DNA of 64,000 bases from Calothrix sp. PCC 6303 (GCF_000317435.1 NC_019751.1:5270001-5334000), one strand, 5' to 3'; shown: positions 36,301 through 45,908, numbered from the stretch's first letter. A program made the numbers and translations. The notes: generated from the letters alone by a model not told the origin.

Positions 36301-36888
36301 AACCAAGCAGTTTTAACTGGGGGTGTTGCCTCATTAGCAGCAGTTAGCCGCTGGTTACGGCAAAAACTTCCCAATGCCAAAATCATCCAACACCTGTATC
36401 TAGATGAAAATGGCGCTCCCGTATGTAGCCGAGTTGCCTATGGTTTATCTGCACTACCGCTGCACCCCCAAGTTTTGGAGATTCCTAGGCAGCAATACAC
36501 CGACTATTTCCTATTTACCGAATTACTGGAACTATTACCAGAAAGGGCAATTTCATTTGGTGAAGCAATTCAGCTATTTGAAGCGCGTGGAATCAACACC
36601 CGCAGCTGTCAGCAGCGACTCCTAGCTTTCTTAGAAGGGGAGATTCCCTCTGGTTTAGTCCCAAATAGCGTAGATGCCATGTGGCTGAGTGAAGCTTCCA
36701 TCGAAAACCCCGATTATCGGGCAGTTGTTTCGGTACCCCTATTTGAAAAGCAAGGTAGCCTCACCTATCGACCCAATTTAGAGCAAGTGCGATCGCTTAA
36801 ACAATATCTTGACGCAATTCAAAGCAGCACTCAGCAATCTCTCAAAGAACCCTACACCGTCAACTTTGTCATTGGAGCTATTATTTAA
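33385..36888 (+). CDS. Hsp70/actin-fold ATPase-like protein with long acidic N-terminal region
   Basis: 1167 residues. Residues 1-545 are helical to disordered and very acidic, with coiled-coil near 75-135 and long Glu/Thr/Ser-rich stretches. From about 550 an Hsp70-like ATPase fold appears: phosphate-1 loop WYLGLDLGTTGISATLLNR, phosphate-2 loop LVINIGAGATEMALVDL and adenosine segment VLTGGVASLAAVSRWL. It lacks the canonical DnaK substrate-binding domain. It is probably a cyanobacterial member of the DnaK-like family with an unknown client; no DnaJ or GrpE lies next to it. Confidence 0.78.
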   Translation: MTVTPPATEIQTLIADIDSLLANKGNPLSRIISNQGQEERGILENIRAFLTNLAEKESQNQLLTQPHPSSEGVDFAAVLQPLHMEIQGLLQERKNLVEEIRHLEQQRLHNYSLAQQIANQEQVISEFLQALMNRVGGNISPTIELTQPNPLPQQYITSPVESDLAIVSGDSPSQQELEKIKSLAAELDQKLRSFDGSVNVVFEALQRNIHTYHDSLSEALARMHNKGMQGEELLTSLIQNWQQILHQNHSDKSLMATSTPVEKSLESNLNISTSGITSDLDALLTELSQENNDEVDKLYASLFDTDIVPETEISEISTPTLEQQLDLAVREDQKVAHIAAKIAVSEVVADSIAKTDTLVNNEASSEILEEKTLSDNPSIVEDATFPDPWEQKPSTNAEDLAGLDTAEIGNSWNAIALTDAAPTRIIVKPLEPANSEDIITSLAELLPEILEPIIEAETSPETYILASPEEDLLSQATAEIDAGMPDIDIDDVHLEQLEQDLSNFSGEQKLEETQPSVEDLEEDALDTLDTQLILEDFSLTNPPPVAPSTLKSVWYLGLDLGTTGISATLLNRATTEIYPLFWSVEAPNQEVAAKRSFRLPAEVYLPSSASSSSENTQVGDTSKPSLFSAELKPYLNVVLPYRKVDQKTAPILQPNEVATVSLVWMVRSLSKLLLTLKSDRNSTTLGLTASASGLTPDQFQQIIDNLAGVICSCPSGWLEQYRFNVREALLISKLVEHPQQVFFIEEAIASLLSELDGANGEELKIINRQGARSARSSEDPLLGNTLVINIGAGATEMALVDLPENLLELAHNDFMLHNFTYAGKGIRQDIVCQLLLSEKWRESRNLNPTEPPANKNIFHWQPSIPGLDQTLLSSLQWAELTLPRPGEPDVPERIRLQKRLESSKLGQALLEAATRAKLVLQHQETFIIELADQRWTLHRRDLESQVFVPFVRRLNRELNRLLVARGIPTEAINQAVLTGGVASLAAVSRWLRQKLPNAKIIQHLYLDENGAPVCSRVAYGLSALPLHPQVLEIPRQQYTDYFLFTELLELLPERAISFGEAIQLFEARGINTRSCQQRLLAFLEGEIPSGLVPNSVDAMWLSEASIENPDYRAVVSVPLFEKQGSLTYRPNLEQVRSLKQYLDAIQSSTQQSLKEPYTVNFVIGAII

Positions 36889-36978
36889 GGATTAGTGGTT
36901 AAATAATATACATATCTTGTGGAATGGGCAGCGCTCAGTCGAACGCTGCCCGCACCACAAAGGTTATAATTTTTGAAT

Positions 36979-39243
36979 TTATAACGCTCCACCTTCGCTT
37001 TTTACCAACTGTAAATAATGTCCTTCCACTCGCTGTAATTCCTCGTGGGTGCCTCGTTGCACCACTTTTCCCTTCTCAAATACAATTATTTCATCACAGT
37101 CACGAATTGTACTGAGGCGGTGTGCCACAATTATACAGGTGCAACCCCGTTGACGAAGTTTCTGATCGATGATTTTTTCTGTCTCAGTATCTAGAGCGCT
37201 AGTTGCCTCATCCATCACCAGTATAGAAGGATTATTTACCAGGGTGCGGGCAATTTCTAACCGTTGACGTTGCCCCCCACTCAAATTGGTGGCACCTTCT
37301 AACAGGTTGCCATTGTAACCACTGGGGATAGATTGGACAACTTCATGGATGGCTGCATCTTCACAAGCGCGCATCAAGTATCTATCGGGTACGGTGCTAT
37401 CCCACAGGGTTAAGTTATCACGAACAGTGCCACCAAAAAGTAATACATCCTGTTCTACCATGGCGATGGAGTTAACAAGCACTTGCCGGGGAATATGCGA
37501 TCGCTTCACCCCATCAAACCTGATTTCTCCATCCCATGGTTCATACAAACCCGATACCAATTTGGCAACGGTTGATTTTCCAGAACCACTTCCCCCAACT
37601 AAAGCAACTCTTTGTCCCGGCTTCAATGATAAACTCAAGTTTTCAATTAATGGTGCAGCAACCCTGTTATAGCCAAAGGTGATATTTTCTAACTCCACAT
37701 ATCCCTGAAGTTTAGTAATATTGACATCCCAATTCTGAGTTGCCGCGTAAGAAATAACCTGATTGCCTTTTTTCTTGCCTTTTTTTTCTAGTTCTGGACT
37801 TTCTGCTTCCGTTTGCGGATCAACTGGATTCTGCAACACATCATCCAAGCGGGTAATACTACCTTCCATATCCTGCAAATCATTACCCAAACTTACCAAA
37901 CTATTCACAGGTTCTAAAAACCTTTGCATCAAGGCTTGAAATGCCACCAATGCACCAATTTTCATATTTCCATCCATCACCTGCAAACCACCAACCACCA
38001 ATACCAACATGGTTGTAATGTAAGATAAAAAAGATGGAATTGTGCCAATGGTTTGGTTACTCAAATCCATTTCCTGGCGGGCATTAATGGAGTTAGCATA
38101 GTAACCAGACCACCGAGCGAAAAAGTCCGATTCTAAGCCGGAAGCTTTGAGGGTTTCCATACTTTGTAACCCCGAAATCGCCACCCCATTAACTTTTCCT
38201 TCCTGCTGCATCAACCGCATATTGGCATCAACCCGTTGCCTGGAAACCAACTGCAACACAGCTAAGTTAAATAGAACAAAGGCAATCCCAATTATTGTTA
38301 ATACTTGATTGTATTGCCACATCACAGCAGCATAAAAAACTACCATTACCACCGAAATTGCCGTAGTTGCCAACTGACCAGAAAGTAGATTCGCCAAGCG
38401 GTCATTCAAGCGTACCCGGCTACTAATTTCCCCGGCAAACCTTTGGGCATAGAAGCTTACAGGCAATCGCAAAATATGCCAAACAAACTTACTCGACATT
38501 CCCACCGAGAGTTTGATTTTCATCTTGCGTAAAAATTGTAACTGTAATAACGTCAAAAACCCATTTAGGAATGACGTGATCACAATCCCTCCTAACAATG
38601 GACGTAACCACTCATAGCGATTTTGAATCAGTACATCCTGAACAAATACCTGAGTGAAAACGGGAATTGCTAAACCAGGAATTACTAACAGAAAACCTGC
38701 CAAAATACAGTAAAGTAATACACCCAAAGAACCTTTGAGTCGATTCCACAAAGCCGCAAAAATACTGGGTTTACTACCACCACGTTTAAATTCTTCCCCC
38801 GGTTCCAACACCAACACTACCCCAGTGTAGGAACCATCAAACTCATCAATACTAACTTTGCGGGGTCCTGTTGCCGGATCATTAAGGAAAACTTGTTTTT
38901 TGGTAATTCCCTCCACCACCAAGAAATGGTTAAAGTTCCAAAAAACAATATAGGGAGTGCGAATTTTTTTCAGCGCGTCTAATTCTTGAATTTTGAGACC
39001 TTTTCCCGACATCCCATAGCTTTTTGCTGCTTTGAGGACATTCCCCGCTTTACTTCCATCCCGCGACACTCCGCAATCTTGCCGTAGCTGTGCGAGGGGA
39101 ACAATCCGTCCATAGTAGCTCATGATAATCCCTAAAGCTGCCGCACCACATTCCACAGCCTCCATTTGCAGCAGTGTAGGAGTGCGACGACGGGTAGTTT
39201 TTTGGTTAAATGGGTTGGATAGCTTGGGTAATTTAGGTAGCAT
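36979..39243 (-). CDS. C39-peptidase ABC exporter (NHLM-type bacteriocin transporter)
   Basis: 754 residues in the classical order of peptidase-containing exporters. Residues 15-140 are a C39 protease that cuts after a double glycine: catalytic Cys32 (MEAVECGAAAL), His106 (NFNHFLVVEG) and Asp122 (LNDPATG). A six-helix membrane domain spans about 165-450, and the ATPase follows with Walker A GGSGSGKST near 550, signature LSGGQRQRLEIAR near 657, Walker B ILVMDEATSALD near 675 and the H-loop AHRLST. All catalytic residues are present. It is the last gene of an operon with the HlyD-type and cNMP-domain genes. The four GG-leader peptides at 59.3-60.4 kb are its likely substrates. Confidence 0.93.
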   Translation of the reverse strand: MLPKLPKLSNPFNQKTTRRRTPTLLQMEAVECGAAALGIIMSYYGRIVPLAQLRQDCGVSRDGSKAGNVLKAAKSYGMSGKGLKIQELDALKKIRTPYIVFWNFNHFLVVEGITKKQVFLNDPATGPRKVSIDEFDGSYTGVVLVLEPGEEFKRGGSKPSIFAALWNRLKGSLGVLLYCILAGFLLVIPGLAIPVFTQVFVQDVLIQNRYEWLRPLLGGIVITSFLNGFLTLLQLQFLRKMKIKLSVGMSSKFVWHILRLPVSFYAQRFAGEISSRVRLNDRLANLLSGQLATTAISVVMVVFYAAVMWQYNQVLTIIGIAFVLFNLAVLQLVSRQRVDANMRLMQQEGKVNGVAISGLQSMETLKASGLESDFFARWSGYYANSINARQEMDLSNQTIGTIPSFLSYITTMLVLVVGGLQVMDGNMKIGALVAFQALMQRFLEPVNSLVSLGNDLQDMEGSITRLDDVLQNPVDPQTEAESPELEKKGKKKGNQVISYAATQNWDVNITKLQGYVELENITFGYNRVAAPLIENLSLSLKPGQRVALVGGSGSGKSTVAKLVSGLYEPWDGEIRFDGVKRSHIPRQVLVNSIAMVEQDVLLFGGTVRDNLTLWDSTVPDRYLMRACEDAAIHEVVQSIPSGYNGNLLEGATNLSGGQRQRLEIARTLVNNPSILVMDEATSALDTETEKIIDQKLRQRGCTCIIVAHRLSTIRDCDEIIVFEKGKVVQRGTHEELQRVEGHYLQLVKSEGGAL

Positions 39244-39366
39244 GACGAGTTGGGGGCAGGGAATAGGGAACGGGGAACGGCTCTATTAATTATCTATAGA
39301 CCTCTGAAACAAGGTTTATGTCGTAGTCGCTACCCATCTTAAAACACTTACTCACTGATAACTGAT

Positions 39367-40803
39367 CTAAAGTCCAGTCATCTCCTTCAATATGGGGAAC
39401 ACAAAACTAATTGGTGCGCGTTCTTCGATGGTGACACGGGAGGATGTAACTGTACCGGGAGAAATTGTCAAATTAGGACCTTTAGAAGAAGACCATTTGT
39501 ACTTACTGACTGTCGTGGCATCAACTTCTAATTCGGTGGTGACTTGGATGTGGGGTCCTTGGGCAATAATACTTTGAATAATTTCTGGGTTTCCAACCAA
39601 ACTTGCTGCACCTTCTTTGGTGATGGGGAAAGATGAAACTTTGACAACTTTACCTTTGATACCACCAAATTCTTCCCGTTTCACGGTGGTGGGTGTTACT
39701 TGGACTTCCATTCCTTCGCGGATTTTTTTACCTTCGGCAACAGGGAAAAAACTAATGCTGACAATTTTCGCTTTTTCTTCCTGTGCTTGAATTGTAGCGA
39801 GACGACTACCGGGGGTGACGACTTGTCCGGTACTAGATGTTAGTTCCAGAACTCGTCCTGTATGCTGACTAATGATGCTGCTATTGCCTTTGGTTTTAGC
39901 TTCCAGTTCGTTGATGGTGCGTTTAATTTCTTGGATTTGGTTAACGCGGATGTTGGAAGATTGAAAATCTTGAACAGCCAATTCTTTTTCTTTGCCTTTG
40001 AGTGCTTGAATTTGGGTTTCAAAGTCTTTAATTTGGCTAATATTATCCCGATATTCCTTTTCGGCTGCTACTTGCTTAAGTTTCAGGGATTCTAATTCTG
40101 AGTTGATGCTGCCGATTTTTTGGATGTTATCAGAGTAAGTTTGTTCTGCTTCCAAAAGCAGATCTGCGGGGATTGCACCTTGTTCTTTTAATTCTCGACG
40201 CTGTTTTAATCTTTTATCTAGGGTGGGAATTAATTCTTGTGCTACCCTGAGACGTTGTTCAAGATTTTCACGTTCAACTTTGAGGGTATTTAATGACTTA
40301 TCCCGGATGATGGGGTTAAAACTTTGGGCTTGTTGTAAACGTTCCTGTAGGCTTTCTCTTTGTTGCGCGATCGCTTTTAGCGCCAAATCGCTACTTTGCC
40401 CTTGTAATGAATTAGCATTTGAGTTCTGAGCTTCCAATTCAGCTAACTTAGCCCGTTGTAATTGTAACTGCTGCTTTAACTCTGGTTGATCAATTGTCGC
40501 CAACACATCGCCCTTTTTCACCAATTCCCCAACTTTAATCCTCAGTGTTGATACTTGCCCTGAAAGTGGTGATTGCAAATCAGTAACTTTACTAGGATAA
40601 ATTAATACGCCCTGTCCAGACGATGTAATTGGAACTTTTCCCAGTACACTCCAAGTTACACCCGCTGCCACCACAGTACCCATTGCAATCAATGGCAACC
40701 AATTCTTAGGACTAACAATTTGTAATAATTGATCTAAACGTTCGGGAGAAGAAGCATGATCTCGCGCTTTCTTTCGGAATAAATCATCTTTATTAGAAAC
40801 CAT
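39367..40803 (-). CDS. HlyD-family adaptor protein of the bacteriocin exporter (NHLM type)
   Basis: 478 residues. One membrane anchor (about 36-56, LIAMGTVVAAGVTWSVLG) is followed by a biotinyl-lipoyl half domain, a long coiled coil (about 105-320, many Gln/Glu/Lys heptads), the second lipoyl half (GRVLELTSSTGQVVTPGS) and a beta-barrel end. It bridges the inner-membrane ABC exporter and the outer membrane. It lies 123 bp upstream of the ABC gene, in line with the usual NHLM gene order. Confidence 0.9.
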   Translation of the reverse strand: MVSNKDDLFRKKARDHASSPERLDQLLQIVSPKNWLPLIAMGTVVAAGVTWSVLGKVPITSSGQGVLIYPSKVTDLQSPLSGQVSTLRIKVGELVKKGDVLATIDQPELKQQLQLQRAKLAELEAQNSNANSLQGQSSDLALKAIAQQRESLQERLQQAQSFNPIIRDKSLNTLKVERENLEQRLRVAQELIPTLDKRLKQRRELKEQGAIPADLLLEAEQTYSDNIQKIGSINSELESLKLKQVAAEKEYRDNISQIKDFETQIQALKGKEKELAVQDFQSSNIRVNQIQEIKRTINELEAKTKGNSSIISQHTGRVLELTSSTGQVVTPGSRLATIQAQEEKAKIVSISFFPVAEGKKIREGMEVQVTPTTVKREEFGGIKGKVVKVSSFPITKEGAASLVGNPEIIQSIIAQGPHIQVTTELEVDATTVSKYKWSSSKGPNLTISPGTVTSSRVTIEERAPISFVFPILKEMTGL

Positions 40804-41079
40804 TTTAAAATACCTTTGAAGTTGAAGTTGTTGAATCAGGCAGATAAGAGTAAATAGGGAACAGAGAAAAGGAATTATGCATTTATATAGAACAATTAAC
40901 TGCTCATACCAATTCTTTGTGTTAGCGTTCGCGTAGCATGTCCTCTTAGAACTCAGCTAGCCTGTAAGACTAGCTGCATAGAATTTTACCCCACCCTAAC
41001 CATCCCCCGACCATTGGCGGAAAGAGAATCTCCACACTGACTTCTCTCCGCTTGCGAGGAGGAAATATAATTTGATCCT

Positions 41080-42177
41080 TTAAATCACGCGAATTTTTTG
41101 TAGCATCCAATTAAATCGAGTTCCTGCCAAATTTACTTGTGCTAAAAACTCAGGACTCAATTCGTTCTCGTAGTTTTCATCTTCTTCCAGAGAATTCCCA
41201 CTGCTATAAGTCAGCCTACCATACCCCAGGCGACTAATGATTCCTTGCTGCTTATCGGCTAATAATACCGCCAGCACTCGGTAAAATCTTGCCGCAAATC
41301 CCATATCATGAAGTAACTTCGCTGCTAATCGCCATCGGGGAATCGATAAGACAATTGCGTCTTCCACAGCACGCACTGTCATGGACGGAGGTGTTGCATC
41401 AATAAATGGCGTTTCCCCCATGATGTCACCCCGTGATAACCGCGCAAATTCCCTTGTGGGGACTTCACCATCTTCAATTGTAGAAAAAGCCCGTGCTAAA
41501 GGACTTCCCGAATCTTCATGAACCGATAGCGCCATTTTCCCATCTAAGAGAATATATAATGCTTCTGCGGGTCTACCAGCTTGAATTAAGACTTTTCCTT
41601 TGGGAACCCTAACTGCACTCCCTGCTGATATCATCCAATCGATATCACTATCGTGTAATTCGCCAAATATAAATAATATTTCTCTTAATTGGGGTTGAGC
41701 TAAAACAACAGTGCTGCTACCCAACTGACTAACTATACGTTCCAGCCTATCTGCTAGCATAATTGCACTGGCGCGATATAAATGTGCCGCAAAATTAATG
41801 TCTTCTCTCAGTTTTTTTGCTAAAACTACTTGGGGAACTGATAGTATTTGGCAGTCAGATACGGCTTTAATTGTTGTGGAAGCTAAATAAGCATCCAAAA
41901 ATGGGATTTCTCCCACCATTTCCCCACTGGATAAACGAGCGATTTCTCGTCCTGTCATTTCACCACCTTCTAAGGCAGCAAATGCCCTTCCTAATGGGTT
42001 ATCATCAGATTGAGCAACGCATACTGTCAGCGCTCCATCAACCAGTATGTGCATTGCTTCTACAGATTCACCCTGACGAATGAGGGTTGTACCAGCGGGA
42101 ATGTCTTCCCGGATACCTGCTGCTAACATCCAATCGATGTCACTATTGCTCAGTTCCTTAAGTAAAACTTCGGTCAT
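41080..42177 (-). CDS. Double cyclic-nucleotide-domain protein of bacteriocin transport loci (TIGR03896-like)
   Basis: 365 residues. Two tandem cNMP-binding beta-rolls are visible, about 10-140 and 170-300. Each starts with the related phrase SDIDWMLAAG or SDIDWMISAG and carries a cassette like SGEMVGEIPFLD or RGDIMGETPFID, with no arginine at the usual phosphate-binding position. There is no DNA-binding domain. Such proteins are recurrent partners of NHLM-type exporters in cyanobacteria. It is the first gene of the export operon, 276 bp before the HlyD gene. Confidence 0.85.
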   Translation of the reverse strand: MTEVLLKELSNSDIDWMLAAGIREDIPAGTTLIRQGESVEAMHILVDGALTVCVAQSDDNPLGRAFAALEGGEMTGREIARLSSGEMVGEIPFLDAYLASTTIKAVSDCQILSVPQVVLAKKLREDINFAAHLYRASAIMLADRLERIVSQLGSSTVVLAQPQLREILFIFGELHDSDIDWMISAGSAVRVPKGKVLIQAGRPAEALYILLDGKMALSVHEDSGSPLARAFSTIEDGEVPTREFARLSRGDIMGETPFIDATPPSMTVRAVEDAIVLSIPRWRLAAKLLHDMGFAARFYRVLAVLLADKQQGIISRLGYGRLTYSSGNSLEEDENYENELSPEFLAQVNLAGTRFNWMLQKIRVI

Positions 42178-43546
42178 GCTTCAACTCCCTTAGGTTTGGG
42201 TAAGAATGGGAGGGTCATACCAGTTTGTATTATTCATAATCTAGTAAGACTTTCCAGTTTGAGTTCTCTAGTACAGTTCGGCGTAAATAAAACGACTATC
42301 ACACTTTGGTAAAAAGCTTTGTTTATAAGCTTTCCTACTTTCTGCCTTCTGCCTACTTACTTCTGCCTTCATGTACTAGTCTGCGATACGAGAGTCCGTA
42401 TTATCTACCTTTGCAAGTATATCTAGTTGTTAGTATTAAAAATGCTCCGTATAAAATCTTATTGAGGAGCTAAGGATTAAAAAAACAATTAATGAGTAAT
42501 AAGTAATAAGTCTGTTTGGGGACGGGGATTTAGACCTCGATCCAAAACTGACTGCCGTCCTTAGACAGGGGACTTAAACCCCGAAACATAGTTAAAAATT
42601 AGGTTTTATTTTGGTGATTAGAGGTTCTCAACTGCTGACAAATAAAGTTTGCAACGGCTATCCCTCTATATACCTATACATATTTAATCTTGAGAATAAA
42701 GTCAGTAGTTAATTACGGATCAGAGCTTTGAAAGATTTGATAGCTCAAATTCTCTCGCCCCCATTATCCCATTGATTTGTAATCTGTTTTTTTCCCACTC
42801 CTTGATAAATTATTAAGAATTTAAATCCATATTTTTCTATAGGGCTGAACTAATAGAATTATGCAATTTTGATGAGGATGTAAATTTTCTAATTTTAGAC
42901 TTGCCAAAAGAATAGATATGCCGATATAATTTTCGTCTACTAAATTTACCATTATGTCTTTAGACAGATAAGTTTTACAAGAACAGCAGCGAGAATAGCT
43001 AGTGTGAAAATATATCAACTACAGCTGCTCAAATGTATATTTCGGAATTTCCGTGTTTAGTAACATCCACCCAAGGACAGCTGTTTTGGAGTTCGGTTAT
43101 CCGGCTACAGATGAGGGTCTGGGTTCAGCTTTTTACGTCACTATGTATATATGTGATTATTGAGAGGAATTACCAGATATTCTCGATGTTTTTGGGCACT
43201 GAGGCTTCTTTAAATTACAATTGAGGGCTTTATTCACACTACTTTACTCACAACGGGATTTGTCGTAAGATTGAATTAAGTGGAACTCATACTGACTTCA
43301 TATTTAACGAGTAGCGTCCAGCGACTCAATAACAGAATTATCAACAACCCAGCGTGCTTCTAGAAAAATAATTAAAGCGGAAAGGTGGGGGAACCCATCT
43401 GCGGAATCTACCGTCTTGACATTACCTGTATGAGTGATTGTCGTTTGAGATTCCCAATTTTGTGCGATTAATCGACTGCCTTTCCGAATCCGCCCACCTA
43501 GTATTCAAAAATCCATTGTGTTTACGGAGTAGAGGACAGCGCACCG
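42178..43546. other. Long intergenic region before the sigma factor
   Basis: 1368 bp without a convincing gene; two small frames (42821-43018 minus and 43033-43224 plus) have no ribosome site or family features. It contains agtaat-type heptamers and a dispersed repeat (about 42490-42590, ggggacggggattta ... ctgccgtccttagacag). Next to the sigma gene lies a candidate riboswitch-like leader (43366-43505). It should also carry the export-operon promoter. Confidence 0.6.
43366..43505 (+). promoter_or_regulatory. Candidate structured leader, ydaO/c-di-AMP-riboswitch-like
   Basis: The leader has ggtgggggaaccc (43384-43396), then gcggaatc (43401-43408), and a 3' block ttccgaatccgcccacctag (43482-43501). 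The order GGGGGAACC ... GAATC ... CCGAATCCG.C...CTA resembles the conserved core of ydaO-yuaA c-di-AMP riboswitches. The ggtggg at 43384 can pair with cccacc at 43493. The 5' domain is not clearly recognised, so this is a candidate only. It ends about 40 bp before the sigma-factor start codon. Confidence 0.45.
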
Positions 43547-44530
43547 ATGTCTACTGTTAAAGTTGAAACTGAAAATACTAATGCCAAGTTCACAGCTGAT
43601 ATGGTGCGAACCTATCTACGTGAGATTGGACGTGTACCGCTTTTAACCAGAGAGCAAGAGATTATTTTTGGGAAGCAGGTACAACAAATGATGATCCTCG
43701 TTGAAGCCAAGGAGGCTTTAGCGAAGAAGCTGCAACGGGAACCGACTCTTGAGGAGTGGGCTATCCAGGTGAATCAGCCAGAGGCAGAATTAAATCTGAC
43801 TGTACATCAGGGTAAGCGGGCAAAGCAAAAGATGATTGAAGCGAACCTGCGCTTGGTAGTTGCGATCGCTAAAAAGTATCAGAAGCGAAATATGGAATTC
43901 CTGGATCTGATTCAAGAGGGAACTCTGGGTTTGGAGAGGGGAGTTGAGAAATTCGATCCCACTAGGGGATATAAATTTTCCACCTATGCCTATTGGTGGA
44001 TTCGCCAAGCGATTACCCGTGCGATCGCTCAACAAGGAAGAACTATACGCTTACCTATCCACATTACCGAAAAACTGAATAAAATCAAAAAGGTGCAACG
44101 GGAACTTGCTCAAAAATTAGGACGTTCTCCCACACCAGCAGAAATAGCAAAGGAACTGGAATTAGAACCTTTACAGATTCGGGAATATCTAAATATGGCA
44201 CGTCAGCCAGTGTCTTTGGATGTGCGAGTTGGTGACAACCAAGATACCGAACTCCAAGAAATGCTGGAAGATGACGGTCCATCACCAGAATATTACACAA
44301 CTCAAGAGTTTCTGCGCCAAGATTTAAATAACTTACTGGCAGAACTCACCCCTCAGCAACGGGAAGTGTTGGCTTTGCGTTTTGGTTTGGAAGATGGTAA
44401 CGAGCTATCACTGGCTAAGGTTGGTGAACGTTTAAGCCTGAGTCGTGAACGTGTACGTCAGCTAGAACATCAAGCCCTTGCCCATTTACGTCGCCGTCGT
44501 GCCAATGTGAAGGAATATGTTGCTAGTTAA
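43547..44530 (+). CDS. Group 2 sigma-70 factor (SigB-like)
   Basis: 327 residues. It lacks the acidic N-terminal region 1.1 of the primary SigA but has region 1.2 ([20 protein letters not shown]), region 2 ([38 protein letters not shown]), region 3 and region 4 with the -35-recognition helix ([20 protein letters not shown]). This is the layout of cyanobacterial group 2 sigma factors used in stress and nutrient responses. The phrase [20 protein letters not shown] fits the SigB subgroup, but exact assignment needs a tree. Confidence 0.93.
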   Translation: MSTVKVETENTNAKFTADMVRTYLREIGRVPLLTREQEIIFGKQVQQMMILVEAKEALAKKLQREPTLEEWAIQVNQPEAELNLTVHQGKRAKQKMIEANLRLVVAIAKKYQKRNMEFLDLIQEGTLGLERGVEKFDPTRGYKFSTYAYWWIRQAITRAIAQQGRTIRLPIHITEKLNKIKKVQRELAQKLGRSPTPAEIAKELELEPLQIREYLNMARQPVSLDVRVGDNQDTELQEMLEDDGPSPEYYTTQEFLRQDLNNLLAELTPQQREVLALRFGLEDGNELSLAKVGERLSLSRERVRQLEHQALAHLRRRRANVKEYVAS

Positions 44531-44884
44531 TTAATGCGAGATCATATCCCCAACTTATTGAAATTGAAGAAGTTGGGGATCTCACATCCCGATTTTTACC
44601 TTCCCACATGAGCTTGTGGAGGGTATTTTTTTGGCACAATCTCAGGAGCAATCAGAGAAAACGATGATACTTTAAAATTGCAGTAAAAATTACATAAAAA
44701 CTTTATCTTTAATCATCAATTTTTTCCCGACAATGTAGACTAGGCGAAGTTTCGTCCTCTAACAGCAAGGTCTTTCTAACCTACGATACATTCTTATACG
44801 TAAGTATTTAGTTAAGCTAGGAAATAAATAAGACAGAATTTAAAGTTTAAAAGTTTAATATTATTTGAGGGGAGGAGAATCAGG
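44531..44884 (+). terminator. Sigma-gene terminator and following intergenic region
   Basis: An 11-bp perfect stem (atccccaactt at 44546-44556 with aagttggggat at 44570-44580) follows the stop codon by 16 bp; a T-rich stretch lies some distance after it. The rest of the 354-bp gap holds no gene and leads into a purine-rich ribosome site (ggggaggag) for the next gene. Confidence 0.65.
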
Positions 44885-45637
44885 GTGTTAAAAAAAATAT
44901 ATTGTTCACCATTATTGCGTAAAATCAGATTACCTTTACTGAGCTTGCTTATCTTCTCCGGAGTTGTCGCAGACCGTCAGAAGCCAGTATTTAGTAACCA
45001 AATTGATTCAGATCCTTATTCCTATACCGTCGCATTGCGAGAATCGGCAGTAACTAATAGTAATCAACCCAACTTGACACCAGAATTACCATCGCTTTCT
45101 AAAGGCGATCGCATTTCATCCGCAATCCATGGAAATCGTGGAAATATATTTGCCAATGAAATTCAGGTAAACCCAACTGAGTCATATTATCAACCACAAG
45201 AGCAACCCAACACAAAAATTGCTTTACTTCCTGAACCACCGACTTTCAACAGCAAACGACAATTGACACTTAGCGATAATTATCCCACACAAGATGGTGT
45301 TTATCTCTACGGTCAATCACCGCAACCTGGGGAAAATGGACAAGGTTATGTTGTCTTTGAAAAGCGACAAAACAAAGTAACCGGGGCAATGTACATGCCA
45401 AACTCCGAATATAGCTGTTTCGAGGGAACAGTTGACAATTCTGGTGAGTTGGCAATGACTGTTGAAGGTTCGGCAATGGATGGAGTTTCTAATGAAATTG
45501 CTGTTGGGAATGGTGAACCAGTTCTTGATGATCCTAACCAACCCAGCAACTACGCTTATAATTTGGCGTTGCGTGACTACCATCGTTTAGAATCGGTGAG
45601 TGATAATGATCGTCAAATTCTTCAAGCTTGCCGCTAG
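44885..45637 (+). CDS. Secreted or lumenal hypothetical protein
   Basis: 250 residues, GTG start preceded by gaggggaggag. A signal-like segment (about 12-30, IRLPLLSLLIFSGVV) is followed by a polar, Pro/Asn/Gln-rich linker. A C-terminal domain (about 130-250) contains the phrases DGVYLYGQSPQPGENGQGYVVF and AMYMPNSEYSCFEGTVDNSG. Its regular beta pattern and two Cys suggest a folded exported domain of about 110 residues. No known family is recognised. Confidence 0.6.
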   Translation: MLKKIYCSPLLRKIRLPLLSLLIFSGVVADRQKPVFSNQIDSDPYSYTVALRESAVTNSNQPNLTPELPSLSKGDRISSAIHGNRGNIFANEIQVNPTESYYQPQEQPNTKIALLPEPPTFNSKRQLTLSDNYPTQDGVYLYGQSPQPGENGQGYVVFEKRQNKVTGAMYMPNSEYSCFEGTVDNSGELAMTVEGSAMDGVSNEIAVGNGEPVLDDPNQPSNYAYNLALRDYHRLESVSDNDRQILQACR

Positions 45638-45639
45638 AA

Positions 45640-45668
45640 ATCAGTGAACAGTGAACAGTAAACAGTGA
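45640..45668. repeat. STRR heptamer repeat (cagtgaa)
   Basis: About four heptamers, cagtgaacagtgaacagtaa and on, follow the stop codon directly. This is one of the short tandemly repeated repetitive families of heterocystous cyanobacteria. The rest of the 265-bp gap before pgsA has no gene. Confidence 0.7.
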
Positions 45669-45908
45669 ATACATGTTGATAATTATTAACTGATTCATAA
45701 CTTACGCCAGTATCACAAGTAAAGCTGGATACGTGACGTTATAAATCTCACTGCCATGTCGAAATATAATCGCATTGTTAGACAACGAAACTTTAGTGCG
45801 GAAGAAAAATCCACACTGTGTTTTGCCTACCATAGGAAAAAATACGCCAGTTGCGTAACTCCTACGATTATTGATAACTGTTAATTGTTCACTGATAACT
45901 GATTGTTC

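Noticed and set aside
42821-43018. 65-residue minus-strand frame in the same gap
   Set aside because: No recognisable family, no ribosome site and AT-rich chance composition.
43033-43224. 63-residue plus-strand frame in the gap before the sigma factor
   Set aside because: Low-complexity translation, no ribosome site; more likely chance in non-coding DNA.
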